A DNA stretch of 7,261 bases from DATCHW01 sp036508135 (GTDB lineage Bacteria; Bacteroidota; Ignavibacteria; Tepidaquicellales; Tepidaquicellaceae). Shown piece by piece: positions 1 through 6,949 of this stretch. A model generated the notes under the pieces. It saw only the letters and a list, made by a program, of their open reading frames with translations, was not told the DNA's origin and ran no database searches. The translations under genes were made by a program, and so were the position numbers. Where the stretch lies: assembly GCA_036508135.1 (NCBI GenBank), contig DATCHW010000176.1, positions 1-7,261 of the forward strand. The letters are read 5' to 3'. Numbering within the stretch: position 1 is the first letter of the stretch; each line of letters starts with the position of its first letter.

Positions 1-1
1 T

Positions 2-673
2 TACCCGGGTGGAAATCCGAAATACAAAAAAGCACTTGTGATGACGGGAAGTCTTCCTCCGGGTGAATATGAATACTGCGTTTACGCCAAATTAAAGAAA
101 AATAACCAGGATATGGGAAGCGACTGCCTTGAGCAGATAATAGAAGACCCGGTGATGATTTCTTTAATATCACCAAACGACGGTGAAGAAATCGACACGA
201 AGACATTGATAATATTTACATGGGTGTCAGCTAAACTTCAGAAAGATGATAATTATAATCTTAGAGTTGTCGATATTCAAGAAGGACAATCATCTGAAGT
301 TGCAATTCAAAGAAATAATGTATGGTTTGAACAATTAAATATTCAAGGAAATACTTTTAAATATCCTAAAACTGCGAAACAATTTGAAGAAGGGAAGAAA
401 TATGCCTGGAGAATAAAAAGCGGTAAAACAGAAAGTGAGTTTCGGAATTTTAAAATTAAACAAAATAAAGAAAATGATTCTTTAATTGTGGGATCATGTG
501 ATTTATTTGAAGATAATTACGATAATCCAACTCTATGGACAATAGTCAAAACAAATTACTCCGGAGGAAGTTGCCCGTCTCATAATGCTTCCGGTGATAT
601 TAAAATTTTGGGTTCACAATGTCAGTTTGTTGATGCTGAAGACAATTGCGATATCTGGGTTGGAGAAATTTAG
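2..673 (+). CDS. Partial secreted surface protein, 5' end outside window; shared head module followed by a broken C-terminal domain
   Basis: The frame is open to the left edge. Its first residues (YPGGNPKYKKALV) align with residues 107-119 of the protein at 2614-6888, so the GTG at 38 and ATG at 41 are internal codons and the true start lies outside the window. Residues encoded by 2-481 are about 61% identical (98/160 by hand) to residues 107-266 of that protein. They include a conserved cysteine pair (YC and DC), the motif DGEEI followed by IIFTW, and EGKKYAWRIKSG. The second half resembles an Ig/FnIII-like beta-sandwich, judged from strand pattern only. From about 485 an unrelated Cys-containing tail begins (CDLFEDNYDNPTLW), reminiscent of concanavalin/LamG-like carbohydrate-binding domains. 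It stops abruptly at TAG 671-673, apparently through a frameshift. No T9SS sorting domain is present in what remains. Function is unknown; a surface or extracellular role is inferred from the paralogues' signal peptides. Confidence 0.85.
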   Translation, partial: YPGGNPKYKKALVMTGSLPPGEYEYCVYAKLKKNNQDMGSDCLEQIIEDPVMISLISPNDGEEIDTKTLIIFTWVSAKLQKDDNYNLRVVDIQEGQSSEVAIQRNNVWFEQLNIQGNTFKYPKTAKQFEEGKKYAWRIKSGKTESEFRNFKIKQNKENDSLIVGSCDLFEDNYDNPTLWTIVKTNYSGGSCPSHNASGDIKILGSQCQFVDAEDNCDIWVGEI

Positions 674-776
674 GAATTACTCTTCCTGATTCATGGCGGG
701 CTGATTTTTGATTATGTTGATTAGGCTGATGCAGTTTGATGGCGATAATTTTAATAATTTTAGATTTAAGTTTTAA
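659..776 (+). pseudogene. Out-of-frame coding remnant of the preceding gene's C-terminal domain
   Basis: Past the TAG at 671-673, protein-like sequence continues in shifting registers. The register of base 661 reads WRNLGITLPDSWRADF up to 708 and then meets TGA. The register of base 710 reads DYVD, a TAG at 722-724, then ADAV. The register of base 738 reads DGDNFNNFRFKF and ends at TAA 774-776. Joined, this would extend the DIWV end of the gene into a plausible domain continuation. The apparent slip points lie around 657-663 (GGGTTGG), the T5 run at 705-709 and the TTT at 735-737. This fits either genuine decay or homopolymer sequencing errors; it could also be chance reading of intergenic DNA. 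The rest of the 140-base gap before the next gene is AT-rich with no other recognisable signal. Confidence 0.45.
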
Positions 777-813
777 TTAAAAATATTCTTATAAATTTTA
801 AAAACTAAATGTC

Positions 814-2463
814 ATGAAAAAAACCATTTTCACTTTAATTATGGTAACAGCATTACTATACGGGGTTTACAGAGAAGTATATTCGCAGCCGGTGACAATT
901 GAGCGGGTACAACTTAACGCAAACAACATTTCGACGTATTTCCAAAATACGGGAATTTTTAATCAAAACACTTCAGTTCCACAAGGAACTGCAGGATTTG
1001 AATGGCCGAAAAATTCAGGAAAATATGCGATATTTTCAACCGGATTTACAATTGCAGGCTACATAGGCGGTCAGTTCGCAATGACAGCTGCTTCTTATAA
1101 AGGCGAATACTCACCTGGTTATTCCCTCGGAGGGATTTATTATACGGGTGCAAGTTTTAAAATATACAAGGTAACAAGAGGAGATAATTCGATAACAAAT
1201 CCCGATTATGCAAACTGGGGTTTAATGGTACCATACGGCGCACCATATAAAGATATGAACAATAATGGAATTTATGATCAGGATATTGATACCCCCGGTG
1301 TAAAAAATGCGGCGCAAACAATTTTCATGGCTTTGACAGATGCAAATGTTGCCCAATATACTTCTGGTGAAGGATTTGGAGGAGGAGTTACGACACCTCT
1401 GTTACATTTAGATCTAAGACTGACTGCATGGTGTTATTCTCAAACATTATTTGAAGATATGCAATTCGTTAAAATGGTTATAATAAATAAAAATTCATTG
1501 CCATGGAATAATGTCTATACAGGGATTGTATGCGATCCTGATATAGGAGATGCAAATGACGATTATATCGGCTGTGATCAGACATTGCAGCTCGGGTATT
1601 GCTATAATGCAGATAATTATGACAATGTTTATGGTACTTCTCCGCCTGCTGTTGGCATGATTCTATTAAAAGGAATAAATAACCCTGTAAATCTTGGTAT
1701 GACTTCCTTTAACTTTTTCACTCCAAATGGTGAAAATCCTCCACCTTGCGAATCAGACCCTAACGGAGAACCTATCCCTGCCTATTATATGCTAAAAGGG
1801 CTTAAGAAAGACCAGTCTCCATTTATGGACGCTTCATTTACTACTCCTGTTGCAACTAAATTTAACTATTACGGGAATCCAATGACAAATATAGGATGGA
1901 CAGAATATAAAGGAAAAATTGACAATTGCGGTGGAACGACAGGACCTCTTACGGTTCCGACAATACCCGGGAACAGAAGATTTATTCTCGGTTCCGGGGC
2001 AGACAATTTTACCGTGGCGCCAAATGAAACGCAGACAATATATTTATGTCAATTAATCGCCGGGGGAACAAGCAATAAGAATTCTCCCGAAAGCAATTTG
2101 AGTTCAGTCACAAAGCTAAAACAAATTGCTGCAAATGCATGGGATTTATATAATTCAAATTTCACGATTGGTATTAACAATGTTAATTCGGAAATTCCGG
2201 AAAAATTTTCTTTATATCAGAATTACCCGAATCCATTTAATCCGGTGACAAAAATAAGGTTTGATGTTGTGAAACCGGGGAATGTACTATTAAAAGTTTA
2301 TGATATACAAGGAAAGGAAGTCGCAACACTTGTAAATGAAAAACTTTCCCCCGGCACTTATGAAACTAACTGGGACGGCTCAGTATTTTCAAGCGGAGTT
2401 TATTTTTATAGAATAACGGATGGAGAATACACAGAAACAAAAATGATGACATTGATAAAATAG
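814..2463 (+). CDS. Secreted protein of unknown function with T9SS type A C-terminal sorting domain
   Basis: This is a complete 549-residue protein. Residues 1-25 form a signal peptide: MKK, a hydrophobic stretch at 5-18, and likely cleavage after YSQ. The ATG at 814 places the signal peptide at the very N-terminus, and no Shine-Dalgarno sequence precedes it. The body (26-459) has aromatic-rich, beta-looking sequence. It contains a calcium-loop-like motif at 147-159 (D-x-N-x-N-G-x-Y-D...D) and an acidic DPDIGDANDDYIGCD segment at 241-255 followed by LGYCYN. From memory, these segments recur in uncharacterised secreted proteins of Ignavibacteria and related lineages. Residues 460-549 are a canonical Por_Secre_tail/type A sorting domain: NYPNPFNP at 470-477, VYDIQGKEVATLV in the middle, SGVYFYRI at 528-535, and a terminal MMTLIK. 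In characterised systems such a domain directs export across the outer membrane by T9SS, then is cleaved with surface attachment or release. No catalytic motif was recognised. It shares no head module with its neighbours. Confidence 0.93.
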   Translation: MKKTIFTLIMVTALLYGVYREVYSQPVTIERVQLNANNISTYFQNTGIFNQNTSVPQGTAGFEWPKNSGKYAIFSTGFTIAGYIGGQFAMTAASYKGEYSPGYSLGGIYYTGASFKIYKVTRGDNSITNPDYANWGLMVPYGAPYKDMNNNGIYDQDIDTPGVKNAAQTIFMALTDANVAQYTSGEGFGGGVTTPLLHLDLRLTAWCYSQTLFEDMQFVKMVIINKNSLPWNNVYTGIVCDPDIGDANDDYIGCDQTLQLGYCYNADNYDNVYGTSPPAVGMILLKGINNPVNLGMTSFNFFTPNGENPPPCESDPNGEPIPAYYMLKGLKKDQSPFMDASFTTPVATKFNYYGNPMTNIGWTEYKGKIDNCGGTTGPLTVPTIPGNRRFILGSGADNFTVAPNETQTIYLCQLIAGGTSNKNSPESNLSSVTKLKQIAANAWDLYNSNFTIGINNVNSEIPEKFSLYQNYPNPFNPVTKIRFDVVKPGNVLLKVYDIQGKEVATLVNEKLSPGTYETNWDGSVFSSGVYFYRITDGEYTETKMMTLIK

Positions 2464-2494
2464 TATTTCATTGAAATAGTACTGATAATATTTG

Positions 2495-2517
2495 CTCGCC
2501 TGCCGTAAACAGGCGAG
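2495..2517. terminator. GC-rich perfect hairpin in the intergenic gap; possible terminator or palindromic repeat
   Basis: An 8-bp perfect inverted repeat, CTCGCCTG (2495-2502) and CAGGCGAG (2510-2517), encloses a 7-nt loop CCGTAAA. It lies 32 nt past the stop codon of the sorting-domain gene. It stands out as a GC-rich island in very AT-rich surroundings. No T-run follows, so it is not a textbook intrinsic terminator. It may instead be a copy of a dispersed palindromic element. The rest of the 2464-2613 gap shows only a weak AT palindrome at 2464-2478 just after the stop, and AT-rich leader sequence. Confidence 0.35.
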
Positions 2518-2613
2518 AACTGATTAGGTTGAATGTTGCCAGTTTTACAAATGCAAAATTTCAATTATGAATATGTTTTACTAAATATTTTTTTTGAATT
2601 ATAATACTATATT

Positions 2614-5600
2614 GTGAAAAAAATAAATCGCTTTTTGTTTAGTTTTCTTTTAGTTGTTGTTTCGTTTTCTTTTTTCGCTTATGCGAAAGCATATTCACAG
2701 ACGGTTACAGTTGTGCTTGATACACCGCCGCAGGGGAAGTTGAATTTATCCGACTTCTGGAACGCTTCGTTGACGAACAACTCGAAGGAAACATATAAAA
2801 TTTATTTATTTGGTACGCTTACAGAGAAAAAAGCCGGGTTAATCGCAACTGCGATTACGACTGAATTTGATTTAAAAAACGGGACTAAGAAAATAAAAGC
2901 AAGTGACTTTCCGAAAACCCCGGAAATCACTTATCCTAATTCCGACCCTAAATATAAAGAAGCGTTGGTAAGACAAGGTTCTCTTCCTTCGGGAGATTAT
3001 ACGTATTGCCTCTATGCAAAGCTAAAGAAAAACAATGAGGAATTGGGAAATGATTGCATTGAGCAGGTAATAGAAGAAACCGGGATGATTTCTTTAATAA
3101 CCCCGGGAGATGGTGAGGAAATCGAACCAGGTTCACCAATAATATTTACATGGATGTCTTCAAAGAAAAAAATAAATGAAAATTACATAATAAAAATTGC
3201 AGAAATCCTGGAAGGGCAGACACCTGAGGCTGCTATAAAAATCAACAAAGCGTGGTTTGAACAAGCAGAGATAAAAAAGAATACATTTCAATATCCCAAA
3301 ACGGCAAACGCGTTTCAGGAAGGGAAGAAATATGCATGGAGAATAAAAAGCGGAGAAACGGAAAGTGAGATATTTAATTTTGTTATTAAACAAAAAACCG
3401 AAGATGACAGCACTGAAATTGTAGAATTAACAGAAAACAAATGGATACGAAGCAGTAATTTTGCATTAATCCAGAATCTTGGTCAGTTTGATCGGACTTC
3501 ATCAGGCGAGAAAGTTAAACCCGAACATTCGCCTTTATTAAAAGCTTCATTACGGGGATTTGATTTCTATCTGACTCAAAGAGGATTAAGTTACCTATTT
3601 ATTAAAACCGAAGAAGATTCCACTATCAAAAATGATAGTATTTTAGGAAAACCTGAGGAAAACAAAACATACAGATACAGAAGGGTTGATTTTAATTTTA
3701 AAAACATATCCATAAAAAAAGAAAATTTAATACTTAAAGAACCTGACAATCAGGGTGTTACAAATTATTATTACGAAAATTGCCCACAGGGAATACTCGG
3801 GGTTAAGTCATATAAAAAGGCGATTGTAAAAGATGTATACAAGAATATAGATTTGGTTATATACGGCAACGGTGAAAAAGGTATAAAATATGAATTTATA
3901 GTGCACCCGGAAGGAAACTCCGAAGATATTCAATTTGAAATAAAGGGTGCTAAAAATGTGCAACTTAAAAACGGAACAGTTTTAACAGTAAAAACCGACA
4001 TATCAGAATTTACAGAAGGACCACTGAAAGTTTTCTATCAGGACAGCAGGAAAAAAATCAATTCTTTATATGAAGAAATAAACAACACCAATTTCAAATT
4101 AAAATTAAAAAGTTATGATAAAAATAAGACTATAATTATTGACCCACCGATGACAATAGTTTGGGGAACGTATTATGGTGCTGATGGTGCCGATGGACCT
4201 TTATCATTGAAAACTGATTATTTAGGTAATGTTATTTCCTGTGGATATTCTATTTCGTATTTTCTTATATTTGATCCGGGAAATGATGCTTATTACCATC
4301 AGGATGGAAAAGCTGGATTGTTGGATGCATATATAATTAAGTTTGATAATAATGGAGTAAGATTATGGGCAACATTTTATGGAGGTAATCGTGATGAATA
4401 CGCAACGGGTGTAGTAATCAACAGTTCTAATGATATTTATATTGCTGGTTTTACGCATTCATACAATTTACCAATGCCAACTCCTGCAGGAACTCAAGGT
4501 GATTTTAAACCCTATATAGGGGGTAATGATTTTTATATTGCGAGATTTAACAATGATGGCGTATTTAAATGGGGGACATTCTTTGGCGGTAATGGCGAAG
4601 AATCATGGCCTGCAATAGCAATAAATAGTGTAGGAACAGTTTTTATTTGCGGAAGAACAGGTTCTTCTTGGCTTCAGATGAATGAAAGTCCTTTTATTTC
4701 TTCATATAACAAACACGGAAATGCAGATGCGATAATTATTGCATTTGATAATAATAATCACAAAAAATGGGTTACGTATTTTGGTGGAAATGCAGAAGAT
4801 GCGGCGACTTCAATTGTTATAGATGATAATGATAATATCTTTATTGCAGGTTACACTTATTCAGGTAACATAAATCTAATACATACCGGAACAGCGTATA
4901 CACAAACAGGTGGAGGGATTGGTGATATTTTTATTGCAAAATTTAATAATACCGGTGAATTGAAATGGTCAACTTATCTTGGTGGATCGGCTCTGGATGG
5001 TTCTGGTCCATTAACTTGTTTATATAGCGATAGAGTCGGTATAAATTTAGACAGAGTTAATAATTTGATCATAACAAGCCACACCAGATCAATTAATTTT
5101 CCTGTTTTAAATTGTACTGAAATATCTGGACAATCTCTTCAGGGCCTCTATAATTACGATGTAAGTGTTTCAAAATTTACAAATGATGGTACGATGATTT
5201 GGAGCAGATATTTAGGAGGAGATAATCATGACTTTGGATTTTACTTATTATCAGACCGGTGTAATAATATTTTTGTTATGGGCAGAACTTATTCAAATAA
5301 TTTTCCTACAAAAACATCCGATGATATTACATTTTTTGATAATGATTTAAATGGAACATCAGATGGGTTCATTACAAAACTAAGTGAATCCGGAAATGTT
5401 TTATGGAGTACATATTTAGGAACAAGTACAACTGATTGGGTAATTTGTGGTGCATTTGATATAAATAATTGTTTGTTTCTAACAGGAGAATTTGATGGAG
5501 ATAATCCATCTGCCGGAGCAATTGTTAATCCGGGTGGAGCTTATACTCAAGTTGCAAGAGTAGAAAGTGATGATATGTTTTTTGTAAAATTTTCTCCCAT

Positions 5601-6888
5601 TGATCCATGCATACCATGTATTAATTCATCAGATAATTTAATTGTAAACTGGGATTTTGGTTTAGGAAATTCCGGATTAACTGTCGATGGCGGACCCGGA
5701 TATGGTTATACGTATGTGAGTCCAGCACCGTCACAATTGACATTTGGAAATTACACTGTATTTAACAACGCAAACATATTTACTAACCAGTTTGGCGTTA
5801 CATTATCCGGAACAGGTTATGGCGGTTCAGGAAATTTTTTAATAGTATCCTCAAGCACAAACAGAGAAAGTTTCTGGAAACAATCCCCCATGGTTGTACC
5901 GAATACGAATTATGTTTTTTGTGCAAAGTTTAATAACCTGATTCCCATAAGTACTGATAATCCGGACCCCTATATATCAGTTTATATTAAGGGAAATGTG
6001 GACGGAACGACTTACCAGATAATCCCTCCGACTTTAATTCCTAAAGATCCTGATGAATGGGTTGAATTATTAGGTTATTGGAATTCCGGCTCGAATACGT
6101 CTGCAGAAATATCGATGAGAGAACTTCCGGGTCCTGATGAAAATTGTTGGTATGTACAGATTACGCCTGTTACTAATTCTATGCATTTTAATGGGTTTAC
6201 TCTTGAAGTTCCGTCGATATCATCTGTAACCTCTGTAGATGCACCGCAGCCGGACTGGTCTGTGAGTCAAACTACTCATACACCAGGGACTAATAAACCA
6301 GCCGTTGATTGGAAGAAAAATGCAGGATATACTATTGGACCGATTACTTTCGGGGAAATTTGTTTTAATCCTTTATTTATGAATGGTGACATTACAGCCT
6401 GGTTTTCAACAAATAAGGGCGCTACATGGACGTGCCGTGAAAATACACAAATTGATTTCCATATAAATCCTTTGTGCCGCAATATGGCAACCTCAAATAC
6501 AAACATGACTTGCTTGAGCCAATCCGGAAATAATTATTTGTATAATTTCTCTGTACGTTTATCAACTCCGGTTAATGCAACTATCACGAGCGTAACTCCT
6601 TCCCGTGGTACGGTAAATCCTTCTTTACCGGCTATGCCTGTAAATCCTGTAAGTGGCTCGGTTGTTTCCGGGACATGGACGATTACTAATACCGGCGTGC
6701 CGTATGGGTTAGTTTCTTTGAGAGTAAATTATACTTTGACGACCGGTGCTACGTGTTCAGAGGATGTGTATTTTGATATCCCGTCCTGTTCGCAAACAAG
6801 TTTCTGTCCGAAGGTAGAGTTTATTAAAGCAGGTTTTAATACTGCATTTGGTGTTGATGATATAATATTCAGAAAATATACACCTTAA
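2614..6888 (+). CDS. Large exported SBBP beta-propeller repeat protein with N-terminal head module and C-terminal jelly-roll-like region
   Basis: The start is GTG at 2614, which gives MKKINR directly before a hydrophobic core (7-24) and signal peptidase-type ends at 24-29 (AKAYSQ). No in-frame ATG fits and no Shine-Dalgarno sequence is seen. Residues 29-150 are a head domain shared with the gene at 6950. Residues 155-260 are an Ig/FnIII-like module (DGEEI, IIFTW, EGKKYAWRIKSG) shared with the gene at 2-673. Residues about 283-512 match the domain that normally precedes SBBP repeats (N-x-GQF, NYYYEN, VYKNIDLVIYGN, KYEFIVHPEG, IIIDPP), called DUF7948 as I recall. Seven SBBP-type repeats start at W517, 585, 653, 719, 785, 863 and 931 (W-x-T-Y-x-GG plus I-x-G-x-T-x-S). 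Residues 1008-1198 look like a carbohydrate-binding-type jelly roll (LIVNWDF; FWKQSPMVVPNTNYVF). Its probable last strand (FGVDDIIF) appears only at 1412-1419, after a Cys-rich insert. No type A sorting domain is present and the protein ends in FRKYTP. No catalytic residues were recognised; an adhesion or binding role is inferred. Confidence 0.93.
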   Translation: MKKINRFLFSFLLVVVSFSFFAYAKAYSQTVTVVLDTPPQGKLNLSDFWNASLTNNSKETYKIYLFGTLTEKKAGLIATAITTEFDLKNGTKKIKASDFPKTPEITYPNSDPKYKEALVRQGSLPSGDYTYCLYAKLKKNNEELGNDCIEQVIEETGMISLITPGDGEEIEPGSPIIFTWMSSKKKINENYIIKIAEILEGQTPEAAIKINKAWFEQAEIKKNTFQYPKTANAFQEGKKYAWRIKSGETESEIFNFVIKQKTEDDSTEIVELTENKWIRSSNFALIQNLGQFDRTSSGEKVKPEHSPLLKASLRGFDFYLTQRGLSYLFIKTEEDSTIKNDSILGKPEENKTYRYRRVDFNFKNISIKKENLILKEPDNQGVTNYYYENCPQGILGVKSYKKAIVKDVYKNIDLVIYGNGEKGIKYEFIVHPEGNSEDIQFEIKGAKNVQLKNGTVLTVKTDISEFTEGPLKVFYQDSRKKINSLYEEINNTNFKLKLKSYDKNKTIIIDPPMTIVWGTYYGADGADGPLSLKTDYLGNVISCGYSISYFLIFDPGNDAYYHQDGKAGLLDAYIIKFDNNGVRLWATFYGGNRDEYATGVVINSSNDIYIAGFTHSYNLPMPTPAGTQGDFKPYIGGNDFYIARFNNDGVFKWGTFFGGNGEESWPAIAINSVGTVFICGRTGSSWLQMNESPFISSYNKHGNADAIIIAFDNNNHKKWVTYFGGNAEDAATSIVIDDNDNIFIAGYTYSGNINLIHTGTAYTQTGGGIGDIFIAKFNNTGELKWSTYLGGSALDGSGPLTCLYSDRVGINLDRVNNLIITSHTRSINFPVLNCTEISGQSLQGLYNYDVSVSKFTNDGTMIWSRYLGGDNHDFGFYLLSDRCNNIFVMGRTYSNNFPTKTSDDITFFDNDLNGTSDGFITKLSESGNVLWSTYLGTSTTDWVICGAFDINNCLFLTGEFDGDNPSAGAIVNPGGAYTQVARVESDDMFFVKFSPIDPCIPCINSSDNLIVNWDFGLGNSGLTVDGGPGYGYTYVSPAPSQLTFGNYTVFNNANIFTNQFGVTLSGTGYGGSGNFLIVSSSTNRESFWKQSPMVVPNTNYVFCAKFNNLIPISTDNPDPYISVYIKGNVDGTTYQIIPPTLIPKDPDEWVELLGYWNSGSNTSAEISMRELPGPDENCWYVQITPVTNSMHFNGFTLEVPSISSVTSVDAPQPDWSVSQTTHTPGTNKPAVDWKKNAGYTIGPITFGEICFNPLFMNGDITAWFSTNKGATWTCRENTQIDFHINPLCRNMATSNTNMTCLSQSGNNYLYNFSVRLSTPVNATITSVTPSRGTVNPSLPAMPVNPVSGSVVSGTWTITNTGVPYGLVSLRVNYTLTTGATCSEDVYFDIPSCSQTSFCPKVEFIKAGFNTAFGVDDIIFRKYTP
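2932..3411 (+). repeat. Second copy of the Ig/FnIII-like paralogous module (first copy at 2-481)
   Basis: This segment encodes residues 107-266 of the large protein and is a diverged copy of 2-481. Aligned without gaps, the two give 98/160 identical residues by hand count. The best-conserved DNA block is 3280-3369 against 350-439, with 75/90 identical bases. It includes two 17-base identical runs (3319-3335 and 3337-3353) separated by one mismatch. The pattern indicates gene duplication followed by divergence of the tails. Confidence 0.85.
4162..5592 (+). repeat. Seven tandem SBBP beta-propeller repeats (protein-level)
   Basis: Within the 1424-residue protein, repeat units begin at W517, W585, W653, W719, W785, W863 and W931. 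The spacings are 68, 68, 66, 66, 78 and 68 residues. Each unit has W-x-T/R-Y/F-x-G-G followed by an acidic turn. Most then read I/V-D-x-x-N-N-I-F-I-x-G-x-T-x-S, and most close with D-x-F/Y-I-x-K/R-F-N-N-x-G. The repeats are diverged at the DNA level, so they are old rather than recently amplified. Seven units would suit one complete seven-bladed propeller. The last unit is the most degenerate, with GT in place of GG and a weakened closing strand. Confidence 0.85.
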
Positions 6889-6949
6889 AGAATCAATTAT
6901 TAAATTTAACATTAATTATAAAACTGACATTAAATATAAGCATACAAAA

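Noticed and set aside
38..43. GTG/ATG at 38 and 41 as the start of the first gene
   Set aside because: Homology to the paralogue continues in frame upstream to base 2, and no signal peptide follows these codons, so the gene is cut by the window edge.
792..799. TAAATTTT, a 7/8 match to the Bacteroidota -7 promoter element TAnnTTTG (a similar match at 6901-6908)
   Set aside because: The flanks are so AT-rich that such matches are expected by chance, and no convincing -33 element was seen.
2464..2478. Palindrome TATTTCA-T-TGAAATA directly after the stop of the sorting-domain gene
   Set aside because: The stem is short and AT-rich with a one-base centre, so it is weak as a hairpin and not separable from background.
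2598..2613. Search for a ribosome binding site deciding the GTG start at 2614
   Set aside because: No purine-rich Shine-Dalgarno sequence is present here or before the other two starts. This is normal for Bacteroidota-like genomes, and the signal peptide position decides the start instead.
2948..3393. Minus-strand open frames at 2948-3139 and 3160-3393
   Set aside because: They lie wholly inside the paralogous module of the large + strand gene, show no recognisable protein features, and the + strand frame is conserved between copies.
4162..5592. Possible recent tandem DNA amplification of the propeller repeats
   Set aside because: The units share only protein-level motifs and differ extensively in DNA, so there is no sign of recent expansion.
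6276..6506. Minus-strand open frame of 76 codons
   Set aside because: It is contained within the + strand 1424-codon gene, with no recognisable motif or start context.
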